7,998 nucleotides of DNA from Alphaproteobacteria bacterium (GTDB lineage Bacteria > Pseudomonadota > Alphaproteobacteria > Paracaedibacterales > JAKBAR01). The notes under the pieces were generated by a model. That model did no database searches, was not told the DNA's origin, and was given only the letters and a program-made list of their open reading frames with translations. The position numbers and the translations under genes were made by a program. Below, one piece after another: positions 1 to 6,149 of this stretch. The stretch spans positions 1 to 7,998 of the forward strand of contig JAIESS010000194.1 in assembly GCA_019745755.1 (NCBI GenBank). The letters run 5' to 3'. Every line of letters starts with the position of its first letter. Position 1 is the stretch's first letter.

Positions 1-243
1 CCTATGATTGATGATCATGACCTTCTTGTGAAGTGTAAGGCCATTGAACGTTTTTTGATGGAAGGTAATAAGGTGAAGGTCACCATGCGCTTTCGTGGCC
101 GCGAGCTTTCTCACCAAGAAATCGGCATGGGGGTTTTGGACCAGGTGCGTGTGCAATTTGAGAGTATCTCAAAGGTCGAACATTCACCACGGCTTGAAGG
201 GCGTCAAATGATCATGATTCTTGGCCCCTTAACTGCAAAATAA
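1..243 (+). CDS. infC: Translation initiation factor IF-3, C-terminal part (5' truncated by the window edge)
   Basis: IF-3 binds the 30S subunit, keeps it apart from 50S and checks the initiator tRNA-start codon pairing. Only the last 80 codons lie in the window. They cover most of the C-terminal domain, the part that contacts the platform of 30S. The family signatures are clear: KVKVTMRFRGRELSHQEIG in the middle and LEGRQMIMILGP just before the end, followed by the short basic tail usual for this factor. The reading frame is open from base 1, so the ATG at position 4 is an internal methionine and not the start. No rpmI or rplT follows; the next gene, recJ, points the other way. I see no convincing hairpin terminator in the 69 bp between the two stop codons (244-312). 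Confidence 0.95.
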   Translation, partial: PMIDDHDLLVKCKAIERFLMEGNKVKVTMRFRGRELSHQEIGMGVLDQVRVQFESISKVEHSPRLEGRQMIMILGPLTAK

Positions 244-312
244 GGTTTGAGTCAGGCCTGGAGTGAGAAGACGAAATTGTATCCCACAAAAGAAGTAGAA
301 AAAGGGGGCTAT

Positions 313-2142
313 CTACATGGTTAGAATTTTTTTCTCTTCTTCTTGTGCAACATCATCAACCATAAAAGCAACCTCTTCACGGTTATTCCACGCGTCAATT
401 TTAAGAGAACCTGAGAAATAGAACATCCCCTGGCGGCTCAGGAGGAGATCGTAATAGGGCATGGCTTCTGCCCTAAAATGTGTAACTTTTGCACGATTAC
501 CATAGGCGTCCTCCACAACAAGCCGAACATGCCCTTGCCCAAAGGTATTCACAAAACGGATGCTCACAGGGCCAATGGTGAATTTAGGAGTAGGATTGCC
601 ATGACCAAAGGGCTCAAGCACGCTAAGCGACTTTACGAAAGGAATTGTAAGCGCACTGAGAGATAACCATCCAATGGTCTGGATACGCGGCACAAAAGCA
701 TCAACAGCTGCTTCGAGGTAATGACAGATAAAATCATAAAAATTATTGTATTGATCACGATGAAGAGAAAAGCCCGCTGCCATGGCGTGGCCGCCACCAA
801 GTACAAGAAGCCCTTGCTTGACTGCTTCGTGCATAGCATCACCAAGAGATGCCCCCGCAATGGAACGTCCAGAACCTTTTCCAATTGCCTTATCCATCAT
901 ATACGATACCACAAGTGCTGGTTTATTATACCGTTCCTTCAAACGGCTCGCTGCAATGCCAATGACCCCCGGATGCCATGTATCATGAGAGACGAGAATA
1001 ACAGGGCGTTCATAAAGCTTATTGTTCTCTACCATGTTATAGGCTTCATCCAGCATAATTCGCTCAATTCCTTGGCGTTCAATGTTGAGTTCATTGAGAC
1101 GCGCGCTATAACGATCTGTTTCAGAAGTATCATCCGATGAAAGTAGAGAGCTTCCCATCCATGCTTCGCCCACACGCCCTCCTGCATTGATCCGAGGCCC
1201 TAAAACAAAGCCAAGGTGATAAGATGTGGGGGCTGTATGGCACCCTGCCACCGTCATGAGAGAGGAGAGCCCAGGGCTTGGAGTATTCCCCATGAGCCTA
1301 AGTCCGTGTGTTACAAACACACGATTAAGGTATGTCAAGGGCATCACATCGCAGACCGTTCCAAGGGCCACTAGGTCTAAAAGCTTTAAGAGATCAGGTT
1401 CCGGCTGATGATTTTTTTCTAGAAAATAGCCCTGTTCACGCAGTCTTTTTTGAAGAGCAACAATAAACATAAAACTCATGCCTGCTGCGCATAAGTCCTT
1501 AAGATAGGATGGTGTTACATCTTCATCAAAACGATTGGGATTAATAATGGCGGCTTGTTTTGGGAGCGTATTCTCGCTCATATGATGATCAATCACAACA
1601 ATACACATGCCAAGATCATAGGCTGCCTTGATCGGCTCAAAAGCAAGGGTTCCGCAGTCGACAATGATAATAAGGTTAATGCCCTTTCTGTGAAGCGTAT
1701 GCATTGCTTCTACATTAGGGCCGTAGCCCTCTTCCAAACGATCAGGGATATAGAGTTCCGTTTGAATGCCAAGAGTTTGAAAATAACGCCGTAAAATGGC
1801 TGATGATGTTGCACCGTCGACGTCATAATCAGCAAAAATAGCAATTTTTTGAGATGCTGCTATGGTTTTTATAACAAGACCAACGCCTTTTTCCATATCT
1901 TTGAGGATAAAAGGATCGGGAAGAAGATTTTTGAGCTTGGGGTTTAAAAAATCCTCAGCATCACTCCCCGTTATACCGAGCTGTAGTAAGGCCCGGGAAA
2001 TCATTTCAGATATATTATGGGCGGCCATGAGATGTTGTACATCCCCTTGATCCGGCGATGCAAAATGCCATGCCTTGCCAGAAAGGGATAGAGTAGGAAC
2101 AACTGTATCCATTGCCAAAAGGGAATTGTATGCTCTTTTCAT
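313..2142 (-). CDS. recJ: Single-stranded-DNA-specific 5'-3' exonuclease RecJ
   Basis: RecJ degrades single-stranded DNA 5' to 3' in RecF-pathway recombination, mismatch repair and base excision repair, using two metal ions held by the DHH domain. At 609 residues it has the normal bacterial length. Visible motifs in order are: motif I with D105, D107 and D109 (ADYDVDGA, 104-111); DCGTLAFEP at 162-170, an alphaproteobacterial variant of the usual DNG; the DHH triad at 185-187; GTVCDVMPL at 261-269; WHPGVIGI at 389-396; the DHHA1 glycine-histidine motif GGGHAMAAG at 449-457; and EPFGHGNPTP at 510-519 opening the C-terminal OB-like domain. All expected metal ligands appear intact. The start is 7 nt after the stop of the DUF1636 gene, which suggests co-transcription. 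No Shine-Dalgarno sequence precedes the ATG. Met11 (first base 2112) is an alternative start but has no better site. Confidence 0.96.
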   Translation of the reverse strand: MKRAYNSLLAMDTVVPTLSLSGKAWHFASPDQGDVQHLMAAHNISEMISRALLQLGITGSDAEDFLNPKLKNLLPDPFILKDMEKGVGLVIKTIAASQKIAIFADYDVDGATSSAILRRYFQTLGIQTELYIPDRLEEGYGPNVEAMHTLHRKGINLIIIVDCGTLAFEPIKAAYDLGMCIVVIDHHMSENTLPKQAAIINPNRFDEDVTPSYLKDLCAAGMSFMFIVALQKRLREQGYFLEKNHQPEPDLLKLLDLVALGTVCDVMPLTYLNRVFVTHGLRLMGNTPSPGLSSLMTVAGCHTAPTSYHLGFVLGPRINAGGRVGEAWMGSSLLSSDDTSETDRYSARLNELNIERQGIERIMLDEAYNMVENNKLYERPVILVSHDTWHPGVIGIAASRLKERYNKPALVVSYMMDKAIGKGSGRSIAGASLGDAMHEAVKQGLLVLGGGHAMAAGFSLHRDQYNNFYDFICHYLEAAVDAFVPRIQTIGWLSLSALTIPFVKSLSVLEPFGHGNPTPKFTIGPVSIRFVNTFGQGHVRLVVEDAYGNRAKVTHFRAEAMPYYDLLLSRQGMFYFSGSLKIDAWNNREEVAFMVDDVAQEEEKKILTM

Positions 2143-2149
2143 GCGCTTA

Positions 2150-2542
2150 TTATGAACGGAGTGGTGGTATCCGTGCTAGTACTTTATCGCGAAATATCTC
2201 AGGGCGATGAATTTTTTTTAAAATACCATCATTTTTTGACATATAGATTTCAGCCATTTCCAAGAGATCATTGATCATAGTATCGTCTGTATTACCAAAA
2301 ACATAAGAAAATTTTGACGGAGCTTGAAAAGCAAAGGCACAGGCTTTTTTACAGGCACTCAAGCACTCTACCGGCACAAGAGTAAACTGATCTTTATACC
2401 CCCATGTTTTAAAAGCATTTTGCATTGCAGTATAGAATTCCTCCCCTGCTTTGTGATCAATGACAATGTCATGCGCATCACGTTTTTTACAGGTTGTACA
2501 GATGTAAAGAGTATGCACTGTTGTGTTCATGTGGATGTTCAT
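2150..2542 (-). CDS. DUF1636 family predicted metal-binding protein (thioredoxin-like ferredoxin type)
   Basis: This small cytosolic protein (130 residues from the start given) is recognised as DUF1636, a family of unknown biochemical role that is annotated as metal-binding and resembles thioredoxin-fold [2Fe-2S] ferredoxins. Numbered from this start, the cysteines are C15 and C18 (ICTTCKKRD), then C60, C64 and C68 (ECLSACKKACAF). They are followed by the family hallmark QAPSKFSYVFGN (73-84) and the closing ARIPPL. The open frame extends to 2716, but that stretch runs through the 3' end of the beta-barrel gene and its terminator, so the start must be internal. ATG at 2542 or ATG at 2530 (126 residues) are the candidates; neither has a Shine-Dalgarno sequence. 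Family members often sit near cobalamin genes, but here the neighbour is recJ, 7 nt downstream. The function is unknown. Confidence 0.85.
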   Translation of the reverse strand: MNIHMNTTVHTLYICTTCKKRDAHDIVIDHKAGEEFYTAMQNAFKTWGYKDQFTLVPVECLSACKKACAFAFQAPSKFSYVFGNTDDTMINDLLEMAEIYMSKNDGILKKIHRPEIFRDKVLARIPPLRS

Positions 2543-2550
2543 TATTAGAT

Positions 2551-2584
2551 AAAAAAAATAGTCCGGAAAAACCGGACTATTTTT
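2551..2584 (-). terminator. Rho-independent terminator of the outer-membrane protein gene
   Basis: There is a perfect inverted repeat with arms at 2554-2566 and 2572-2584: core TAGTCCGG / CCGGACTA extended by A-T pairs, with a five-base loop. Read on the minus strand it ends in eight consecutive T residues. It lies 22 bp after the stop codon of the beta-barrel gene. Because the stem is flanked by A's and T's on both sides, it could in principle also act in the other direction, but no plus-strand gene needs it. It is followed after only 8 nt by the likely start of the DUF1636 gene. Two ATCGAT palindromes (2590-2595 and 2598-2603) lie between it and the stop codon. Confidence 0.9.
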
Positions 2585-2606
2585 AATCAATCGATAAATC
2601 GATGGA

Positions 2607-3347
2607 TTAGAATCTCCAGCCGAGAGTGACTGAGAATTCATGTGTGCGTGGACGTGCGGAAACTTTACGGCCGTTTGTGCCTGCTGTCGTGATAAGACCA
2701 TTAGCATTTTGAGCAACGTTTAATGTTACACGATTTGAGAAACCATAACCATATTTTGCTTCTAAGAAGAGATTACGGTTGCCGCCAAGACCTGTTGTGC
2801 GAACACCAATAACTGGCTTTGCATAAATTTTAGTCTTGCTTGCTCTAAGTGTTGGAGCAAACACACCAGTTGCACTTACAGTGGATTGAGTCCACTCTAG
2901 TTTATATTTACCAGCTTCCGCAGCAATACCGACGAAACCAACGGTATCTTTTGTGAAGTGATAACCGAGTTTAAACTCAAGACCATAGTTCCAGCTATTT
3001 TTCAATACAGCTCTTGTTGATTTTAGAGCATTGGATGGTGAGCTTGTTACATCATTTAATGTCATTTTTGTGTTAAGAGCTGTTGTGTAGACGCTTACGC
3101 CAAACCAGCCGCAACCAGCAAATGTCATGCCGTAACCAGCTTCAATACGACCACCAAAATTTGTTTTTCCAGAGTCATTGCGAACGCTAGGTCCAGCATC
3201 TGCAGGGGCTGCAGGAACTGAGTTTGCTGCATCAGTATATCTTGCTGTTGTTGCACCGGTCACTGCGCCAACACCGACGTAAAAACCAGTCATATTTGCA
3301 CTTGCTGCTACTGTTGTAAGCGCAAGAATTGCTAAAATTTTCTTCAT
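2607..3347 (-). CDS. Small outer-membrane beta-barrel protein (surface antigen / opacity-like)
   Basis: The product is predicted to be exported by Sec and inserted in the outer membrane. Residues 1-17 (MKKILAILALTTVAASA) form a clear signal peptide with cleavage expected before N18. The mature part begins with GFYVGVGAVTG, a typical first barrel strand, and the protein ends in EFSVTLGWRF, the terminal-phenylalanine signal recognised by the BAM machinery. Alternating strands such as NFGGRIEAGYG (63-73), NYGLEFKLGYHF (120-131) and NLFLEAKYGYGF (192-203) suit a small barrel of about eight strands. The polar stretch near residues 38-62 is probably an extracellular loop. It has one cysteine, C79. 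An AGGAG sits 7 nt before the ATG; a good promoter lies upstream and a strong terminator downstream, which suggests a well-expressed single-gene transcript. The exact family and any pore or adhesin role cannot be told from sequence alone. Confidence 0.85.
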   Translation of the reverse strand: MKKILAILALTTVAASANMTGFYVGVGAVTGATTARYTDAANSVPAAPADAGPSVRNDSGKTNFGGRIEAGYGMTFAGCGWFGVSVYTTALNTKMTLNDVTSSPSNALKSTRAVLKNSWNYGLEFKLGYHFTKDTVGFVGIAAEAGKYKLEWTQSTVSATGVFAPTLRASKTKIYAKPVIGVRTTGLGGNRNLFLEAKYGYGFSNRVTLNVAQNANGLITTAGTNGRKVSARPRTHEFSVTLGWRF

Positions 3348-3354
3348 TATTTAA

Positions 3355-3359
3355 CTCCT
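3355..3359 (-). promoter_or_regulatory. Shine-Dalgarno of the beta-barrel gene
   Basis: AGGAG on the minus strand, 7 nt before the ATG at 3347. It is by far the best ribosome binding site in the window and fixes the start of the barrel gene. Confidence 0.85.
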
Positions 3360-3373
3360 ACTGTAACTTATCC

Positions 3374-3389
3374 TAAAGCTTATGCTTTA
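3374..3389 (-). repeat. Small inverted repeat in the 5' leader of the beta-barrel mRNA
   Basis: TAAAGC and GCTTTA form a perfect 6-bp stem with a four-base loop in the predicted leader, between the promoter and the Shine-Dalgarno site. It could form a 5' stabilising hairpin, as is common for abundant outer-membrane protein transcripts, or it could be chance in AT-rich DNA. Confidence 0.4.
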
Positions 3390-3410
3390 AGTGTTTCTTG
3401 TACATCTATT

Positions 3411-3439
3411 TTTATATAGGAGATTGACACTTACATCAA
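3411..3439 (-). promoter_or_regulatory. Sigma-70-type promoter of the beta-barrel gene
   Basis: On the minus strand, TTGATG (3439-3434) and TATAAA (3416-3411) are separated by exactly 17 bp. This is close to the housekeeping consensus. Transcription would begin near 3404 and give a leader of roughly 55 nt containing a small hairpin and the AGGAG site. Confidence 0.7.
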
Positions 3440-3534
3440 TTTTTTGCGGCACATAAAAAGGGGCAAAGTTGATCTGTGTTACACAAAAAGCACATTTTGT
3501 TAACGGCGATTAATGTTTTTTCGATCCTGTCATG

Positions 3535-3564
3535 TTGCTTTTAATTTTATAAAAATAATATATA
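3535..3564 (+). promoter_or_regulatory. Candidate promoter of the hydroxy-acid oxidase gene
   Basis: TTGCTT (3535-3540) and TATATA (3559-3564) lie 18 bp apart on the plus strand, about 40 bp before the oxidase start. Several overlapping A/T hexamers in this stretch could equally serve as the -10 element, so the exact position is uncertain. Together with the minus-strand promoter at 3411-3439 it makes 3348-3604 a divergent control region. I see no strong operator dyad in it. Confidence 0.4.
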
Positions 3565-3604
3565 GTATCGAGCATATAAAGAACAGAAAAACATCAAGGT
3601 AGCT

Positions 3605-4675
3605 ATGGGCTCTATTTTAAATATTAGGACATTCTATGATCAGGCACGCACCCTTTTACCGCCGGACCTCTTTCATTTTATTGATGGAGGAAGCTGTGAT
3701 GAACATACATTAAAGCGCAATAGCGCTGCCACCCATCGCTTATTGATCCTCCCGCGCATACTCCAATGTACAAAAAACATAACGACAACAGTCCCTCTTT
3801 TTGAGGATACCATTGCTGCGCCTCTTTTAATTGCCCCCACGGCATATCAACGTCTCCTTCATCATGATGGAGAACTTGCCACGCTCAACGCTGCCAATAG
3901 ATTTAATACAATCTTTATTGTGAGCATGTTCTCTTCCACAGATTATGGGGAGATTGCTGCAAATGCAAAGATGCCTTTATGGCTTCAAATGTATCTACTC
4001 AAGGACCGAAAACCCAATCTTCGTCTTATTAGGCGTGCAGAGGAACTTGGCTATAAGGCTCTTGTCCTCACTGTGGATGCGCCGGTTTATGGCAAACGAG
4101 AGCGCGAAATGACCTCGCCCCTTCAATTTCCAAATCATATCAATTTTTCCCATATTAATGATCTCGGCATTCCTTTTGATGACTGTCCCCACTCTACCGC
4201 CCATTTTGCCAATCTCATTGATCCCGCCATTGGATGGCAAGACGTAGAATGGCTTGCCACGGTGACAGACCTACCCATTATTTTAAAAGGTGTGCTTGAT
4301 CCGAGGGACACAGCCATAGCCCTCACCCACCCCAATGTGAAGGGTATCATTGTGTCGAACCATGGCGGACGGCAGTTGGACGAAACGGTATCCGCCTTTG
4401 ATGTGATGGAGGATCATCGGGGCGTTGCAGGTAAAAAACTCATGCTTTTTCTTGATGGAGGCATTTCACGGGGAAGCGACATTTTCAAGGCCATCGCCCT
4501 TGGTGCTGATGCAGCGCTCATTGGCCGAGCGAGTTTATGGGCCCTTGCAGTGAGAGGGAGTGATGGTGTTCTTCGTGCTCTTACTCTTTTACAAGAGGAG
4601 CTTCAGAATGTGATGGCCCTAACAGGTTGTTCGCAAATTAAGGACATCACGAGGGATTTTATATGGAAAGATTAA
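3605..4675 (+). CDS. FMN-dependent alpha-hydroxy-acid oxidase/dehydrogenase (lactate dehydrogenase / glycolate oxidase family)
   Basis: The family oxidises L-2-hydroxy acids such as lactate or glycolate to 2-oxo acids through FMN in a TIM barrel. At 356 residues it is close to glycolate oxidase in length. Compared with recalled spinach glycolate oxidase, the following are present: Y130 (Y129 there), D158 (D157), R165 (R164), K228 (K230), the catalytic base H253 (H254) and R256 (R257) within SNHGGRQLD, plus the FMN-phosphate segments FLDGGISRGSD (282-292) and ALIGR (304-308). The substrate tyrosine Y24 of glycolate oxidase is replaced by F25 (DLFHFIDGG). The variable loop after residue 165 is of moderate length, and there is no membrane-binding insert. 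Start: ATG with AAGG 5 nt upstream (3596-3599). It converges on rlmI with 35 bp between stop codons. The substrate and the electron acceptor (oxygen or quinone) cannot be assigned. Confidence 0.92.
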   Translation: MGSILNIRTFYDQARTLLPPDLFHFIDGGSCDEHTLKRNSAATHRLLILPRILQCTKNITTTVPLFEDTIAAPLLIAPTAYQRLLHHDGELATLNAANRFNTIFIVSMFSSTDYGEIAANAKMPLWLQMYLLKDRKPNLRLIRRAEELGYKALVLTVDAPVYGKREREMTSPLQFPNHINFSHINDLGIPFDDCPHSTAHFANLIDPAIGWQDVEWLATVTDLPIILKGVLDPRDTAIALTHPNVKGIIVSNHGGRQLDETVSAFDVMEDHRGVAGKKLMLFLDGGISRGSDIFKAIALGADAALIGRASLWALAVRGSDGVLRALTLLQEELQNVMALTGCSQIKDITRDFIWKD

Positions 4676-4710
4676 AAGGATCTGATGGTGTTAACTCTGT
4701 TTTTTTCCTT

Positions 4711-5865
4711 CTAGTCCATCTGAATAAGAAATCCTTTCAGATAATTTGTCTCCGGCAAATGAGGGTGAACGGGGTGGTCCATACCGGCACTAAGGTGTTT
4801 GATGATACGAGCAGATCGTGTGCGCAACCCCTGTTGCACAACTTGGCGTAGATCCTCTAGTCCAACGTGATGGGAGCAGCTTGTGAACATAAGATACCCC
4901 CCTTTTTTCACACATTTATGAGCCATGGCCACAAGCTTGGCATAGCCTTTCACACCGGAATTAAAATCTTTTTTCACTTTTACAAAAGCGGGAGGGTCAA
5001 TAACAACACAATCAAAGGAAGCCGGCTCCATATCACGCAGCATTTGAAACGCATCACCGTTCGTTGTTTGTAGCGTCACCTTGTTGAGGGCCGCATTTTT
5101 CTCAGCAATGTCAAGGGCTGGTTTGGAGCTATCCAAACATACAACGCTGGCGGCCCCTGCCTTCGCTGCATAAAGACCAAAACTTCCCGTAAAACTATAG
5201 CAATCAAGCACAGACTTATCTCGAACAAGGCTTGCAAACAGCTTGCGGTTATCCCTTTGATCGTAAAACCAACCCGTTTTTTGGCCCGCTGTAATATCTG
5301 CCACAAAACGAATACCACCCTCAACACCTTCGACAAGAAGGCTAGTCATAGCATCTTCTGGCTCAATCAAGTCAATACCCTCAAGCTTTCGGATATTTTG
5401 ATCTTGACGAATAATAATATGTTTGGGGCTAAAAACCGTCTCCAGAGCACCAACAATAAGAGCACCCAGCATATCAGCACCAGCCGTGTTCAACTGCACC
5501 ACAAAGGCATCACCGTAACGGTCAATAACAACCCCAGGAAGACCGTCCGCTTCACCGTGAATCAAACGGTAATAGGGTGACCCCATAAGAACATCGCGCA
5601 CACGTGCAGCATTTTGCATAACATCTGCAAACCATTTTTCATTAATGGGGCGATCCTTGCGTGAAAGAATACGCACAGCAATAAGAGAATTCGGATTGAA
5701 ATAACCACAAGCAATAAACTGCCCCCCCGTATCGTTTAAACGCACAAGGGAACCCTTAGGCAGAGCTTTTGCGTCGGTGTCCATCTCAATCTCATTGGAA
5801 AAAATCCAGGGATGTCCACCTTGAAAGCGTTTTGTGTTCTTAACGGTAAGCTGTGGTAGTTTCAT
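4711..5865 (-). CDS. rlmI: SAM-dependent 23S rRNA (cytosine-C5) methyltransferase, RlmI family
   Basis: RlmI makes m5C at position 1962 of 23S rRNA (E. coli numbering). The length of 384 residues fits. The N-terminal PUA domain shows GHPWIFSNEI (17-26). A linker carries RLIHGEADGLPG (100-111), typical of the family. The Rossmann methyltransferase domain then gives QKTGWFYDQRDNR (195-207), the SAM-binding motif DCYSFTGSFGLYAAKAGA (221-238), acidic D245 at the end of the next strand, the DPPAF motif (290-294) and the catalytic cysteine C330 in TSCSHHV. DHPVHPHLPETNYLKGF (363-379) closes the protein as in E. coli RlmI. The start at 5865 has only a weak GAAG-like site about 11 nt upstream. It follows a 284-bp gap after the GNAT gene and so probably has its own promoter. 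The exact target nucleotide is inferred from the family. Confidence 0.93.
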   Translation of the reverse strand: MKLPQLTVKNTKRFQGGHPWIFSNEIEMDTDAKALPKGSLVRLNDTGGQFIACGYFNPNSLIAVRILSRKDRPINEKWFADVMQNAARVRDVLMGSPYYRLIHGEADGLPGVVIDRYGDAFVVQLNTAGADMLGALIVGALETVFSPKHIIIRQDQNIRKLEGIDLIEPEDAMTSLLVEGVEGGIRFVADITAGQKTGWFYDQRDNRKLFASLVRDKSVLDCYSFTGSFGLYAAKAGAASVVCLDSSKPALDIAEKNAALNKVTLQTTNGDAFQMLRDMEPASFDCVVIDPPAFVKVKKDFNSGVKGYAKLVAMAHKCVKKGGYLMFTSCSHHVGLEDLRQVVQQGLRTRSARIIKHLSAGMDHPVHPHLPETNYLKGFLIQMD

Positions 5866-6149
5866 GATTTATGTTTCTTCTTCTACAAAATGAGTAATGA
5901 GTTCGAAAAGGGCCCTAAGTCTTAAAAATCTTTAACGATAATGTAACACCAGGTACACATTATCTGTGAAGCTAACGTTTTTTGTGTTTTTAGTCCACAT
6001 TTTATCGTATGGAGAATGAAAGCAATCCGTTTTATGTTTTTTTATTATGCAATTATAGTCATGTTTTTGTCATTTAAAGATGAACAATTTAGCGGGTGAA
6101 AGATTTATTGATTACAGAAGGAGAAATTGAAGAGTTTTTTCATCCAGTT
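5866..6149 (-). promoter_or_regulatory. AT-rich intergenic region upstream of rlmI
   Basis: No gene is visible here on either strand. On the minus strand a perfect TATAAT occurs at 6057-6052, but no matching -35 hexamer lies 16-18 bp upstream. If used, it would give a leader of about 180 nt to rlmI. A 28-bp dyad lies at 5937-5964. I do not see a clear terminator after the GNAT stop codon, so read-through from tgt-GNAT into rlmI is possible. The GTG-started plus-strand frame beginning at 6096 runs antisense into the GNAT gene and is not credible as a gene. Confidence 0.35.
5937..5964. repeat. Inverted repeat GATAATGT-N12-ACATTATC
   Basis: Two perfect 8-bp arms, 5937-5944 and 5957-5964, face each other around a 12-base spacer in the gap upstream of rlmI, about 70 bp before its start codon. 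The geometry suits a dimeric regulator operator. It could also form a weak hairpin in the rlmI leader. It is not followed directly by a T-run on either strand, which argues against a terminator. Confidence 0.5.

Noticed and set aside
244..312. Terminator between convergent infC and recJ
   Set aside because: Only a 5-bp GTAGA/TCTAC pairing and a small CAGGCCTG palindrome are visible; neither makes a credible terminator stem.
1..312. infC lacking rpmI-rplT downstream as a sign of rearrangement
   Set aside because: As far as I recall, in many alphaproteobacteria infC is separate from rpmI-rplT, so this arrangement is ordinary.
721..1140. Plus-strand open frame of 139 codons inside recJ
   Set aside because: It is antisense to conserved RecJ sequence, has no recognisable motif and no ribosome binding site; it is a shadow of the real gene.
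2590..2603. Paired ATCGAT palindromes 8 bp apart as an operator
   Set aside because: They lie between a stop codon and its terminator, are very short, and no promoter is visible beside them.
2543..2716. Longer N-terminus for the DUF1636 protein, overlapping the barrel gene
   Set aside because: It would be translated out of frame through the barrel 3' end and through the terminator hairpin, and it is not part of the recognised family.
4676..4740. Possible terminator between the oxidase and rlmI (T-run at 4700-4706; AAAGGAT/ATCCTTT and GATGG/CCATC complementarity)
   Set aside because: The stems are short, interrupted by internal loops and span a large loop reaching into rlmI; no GC-rich hairpin abuts the T-run.
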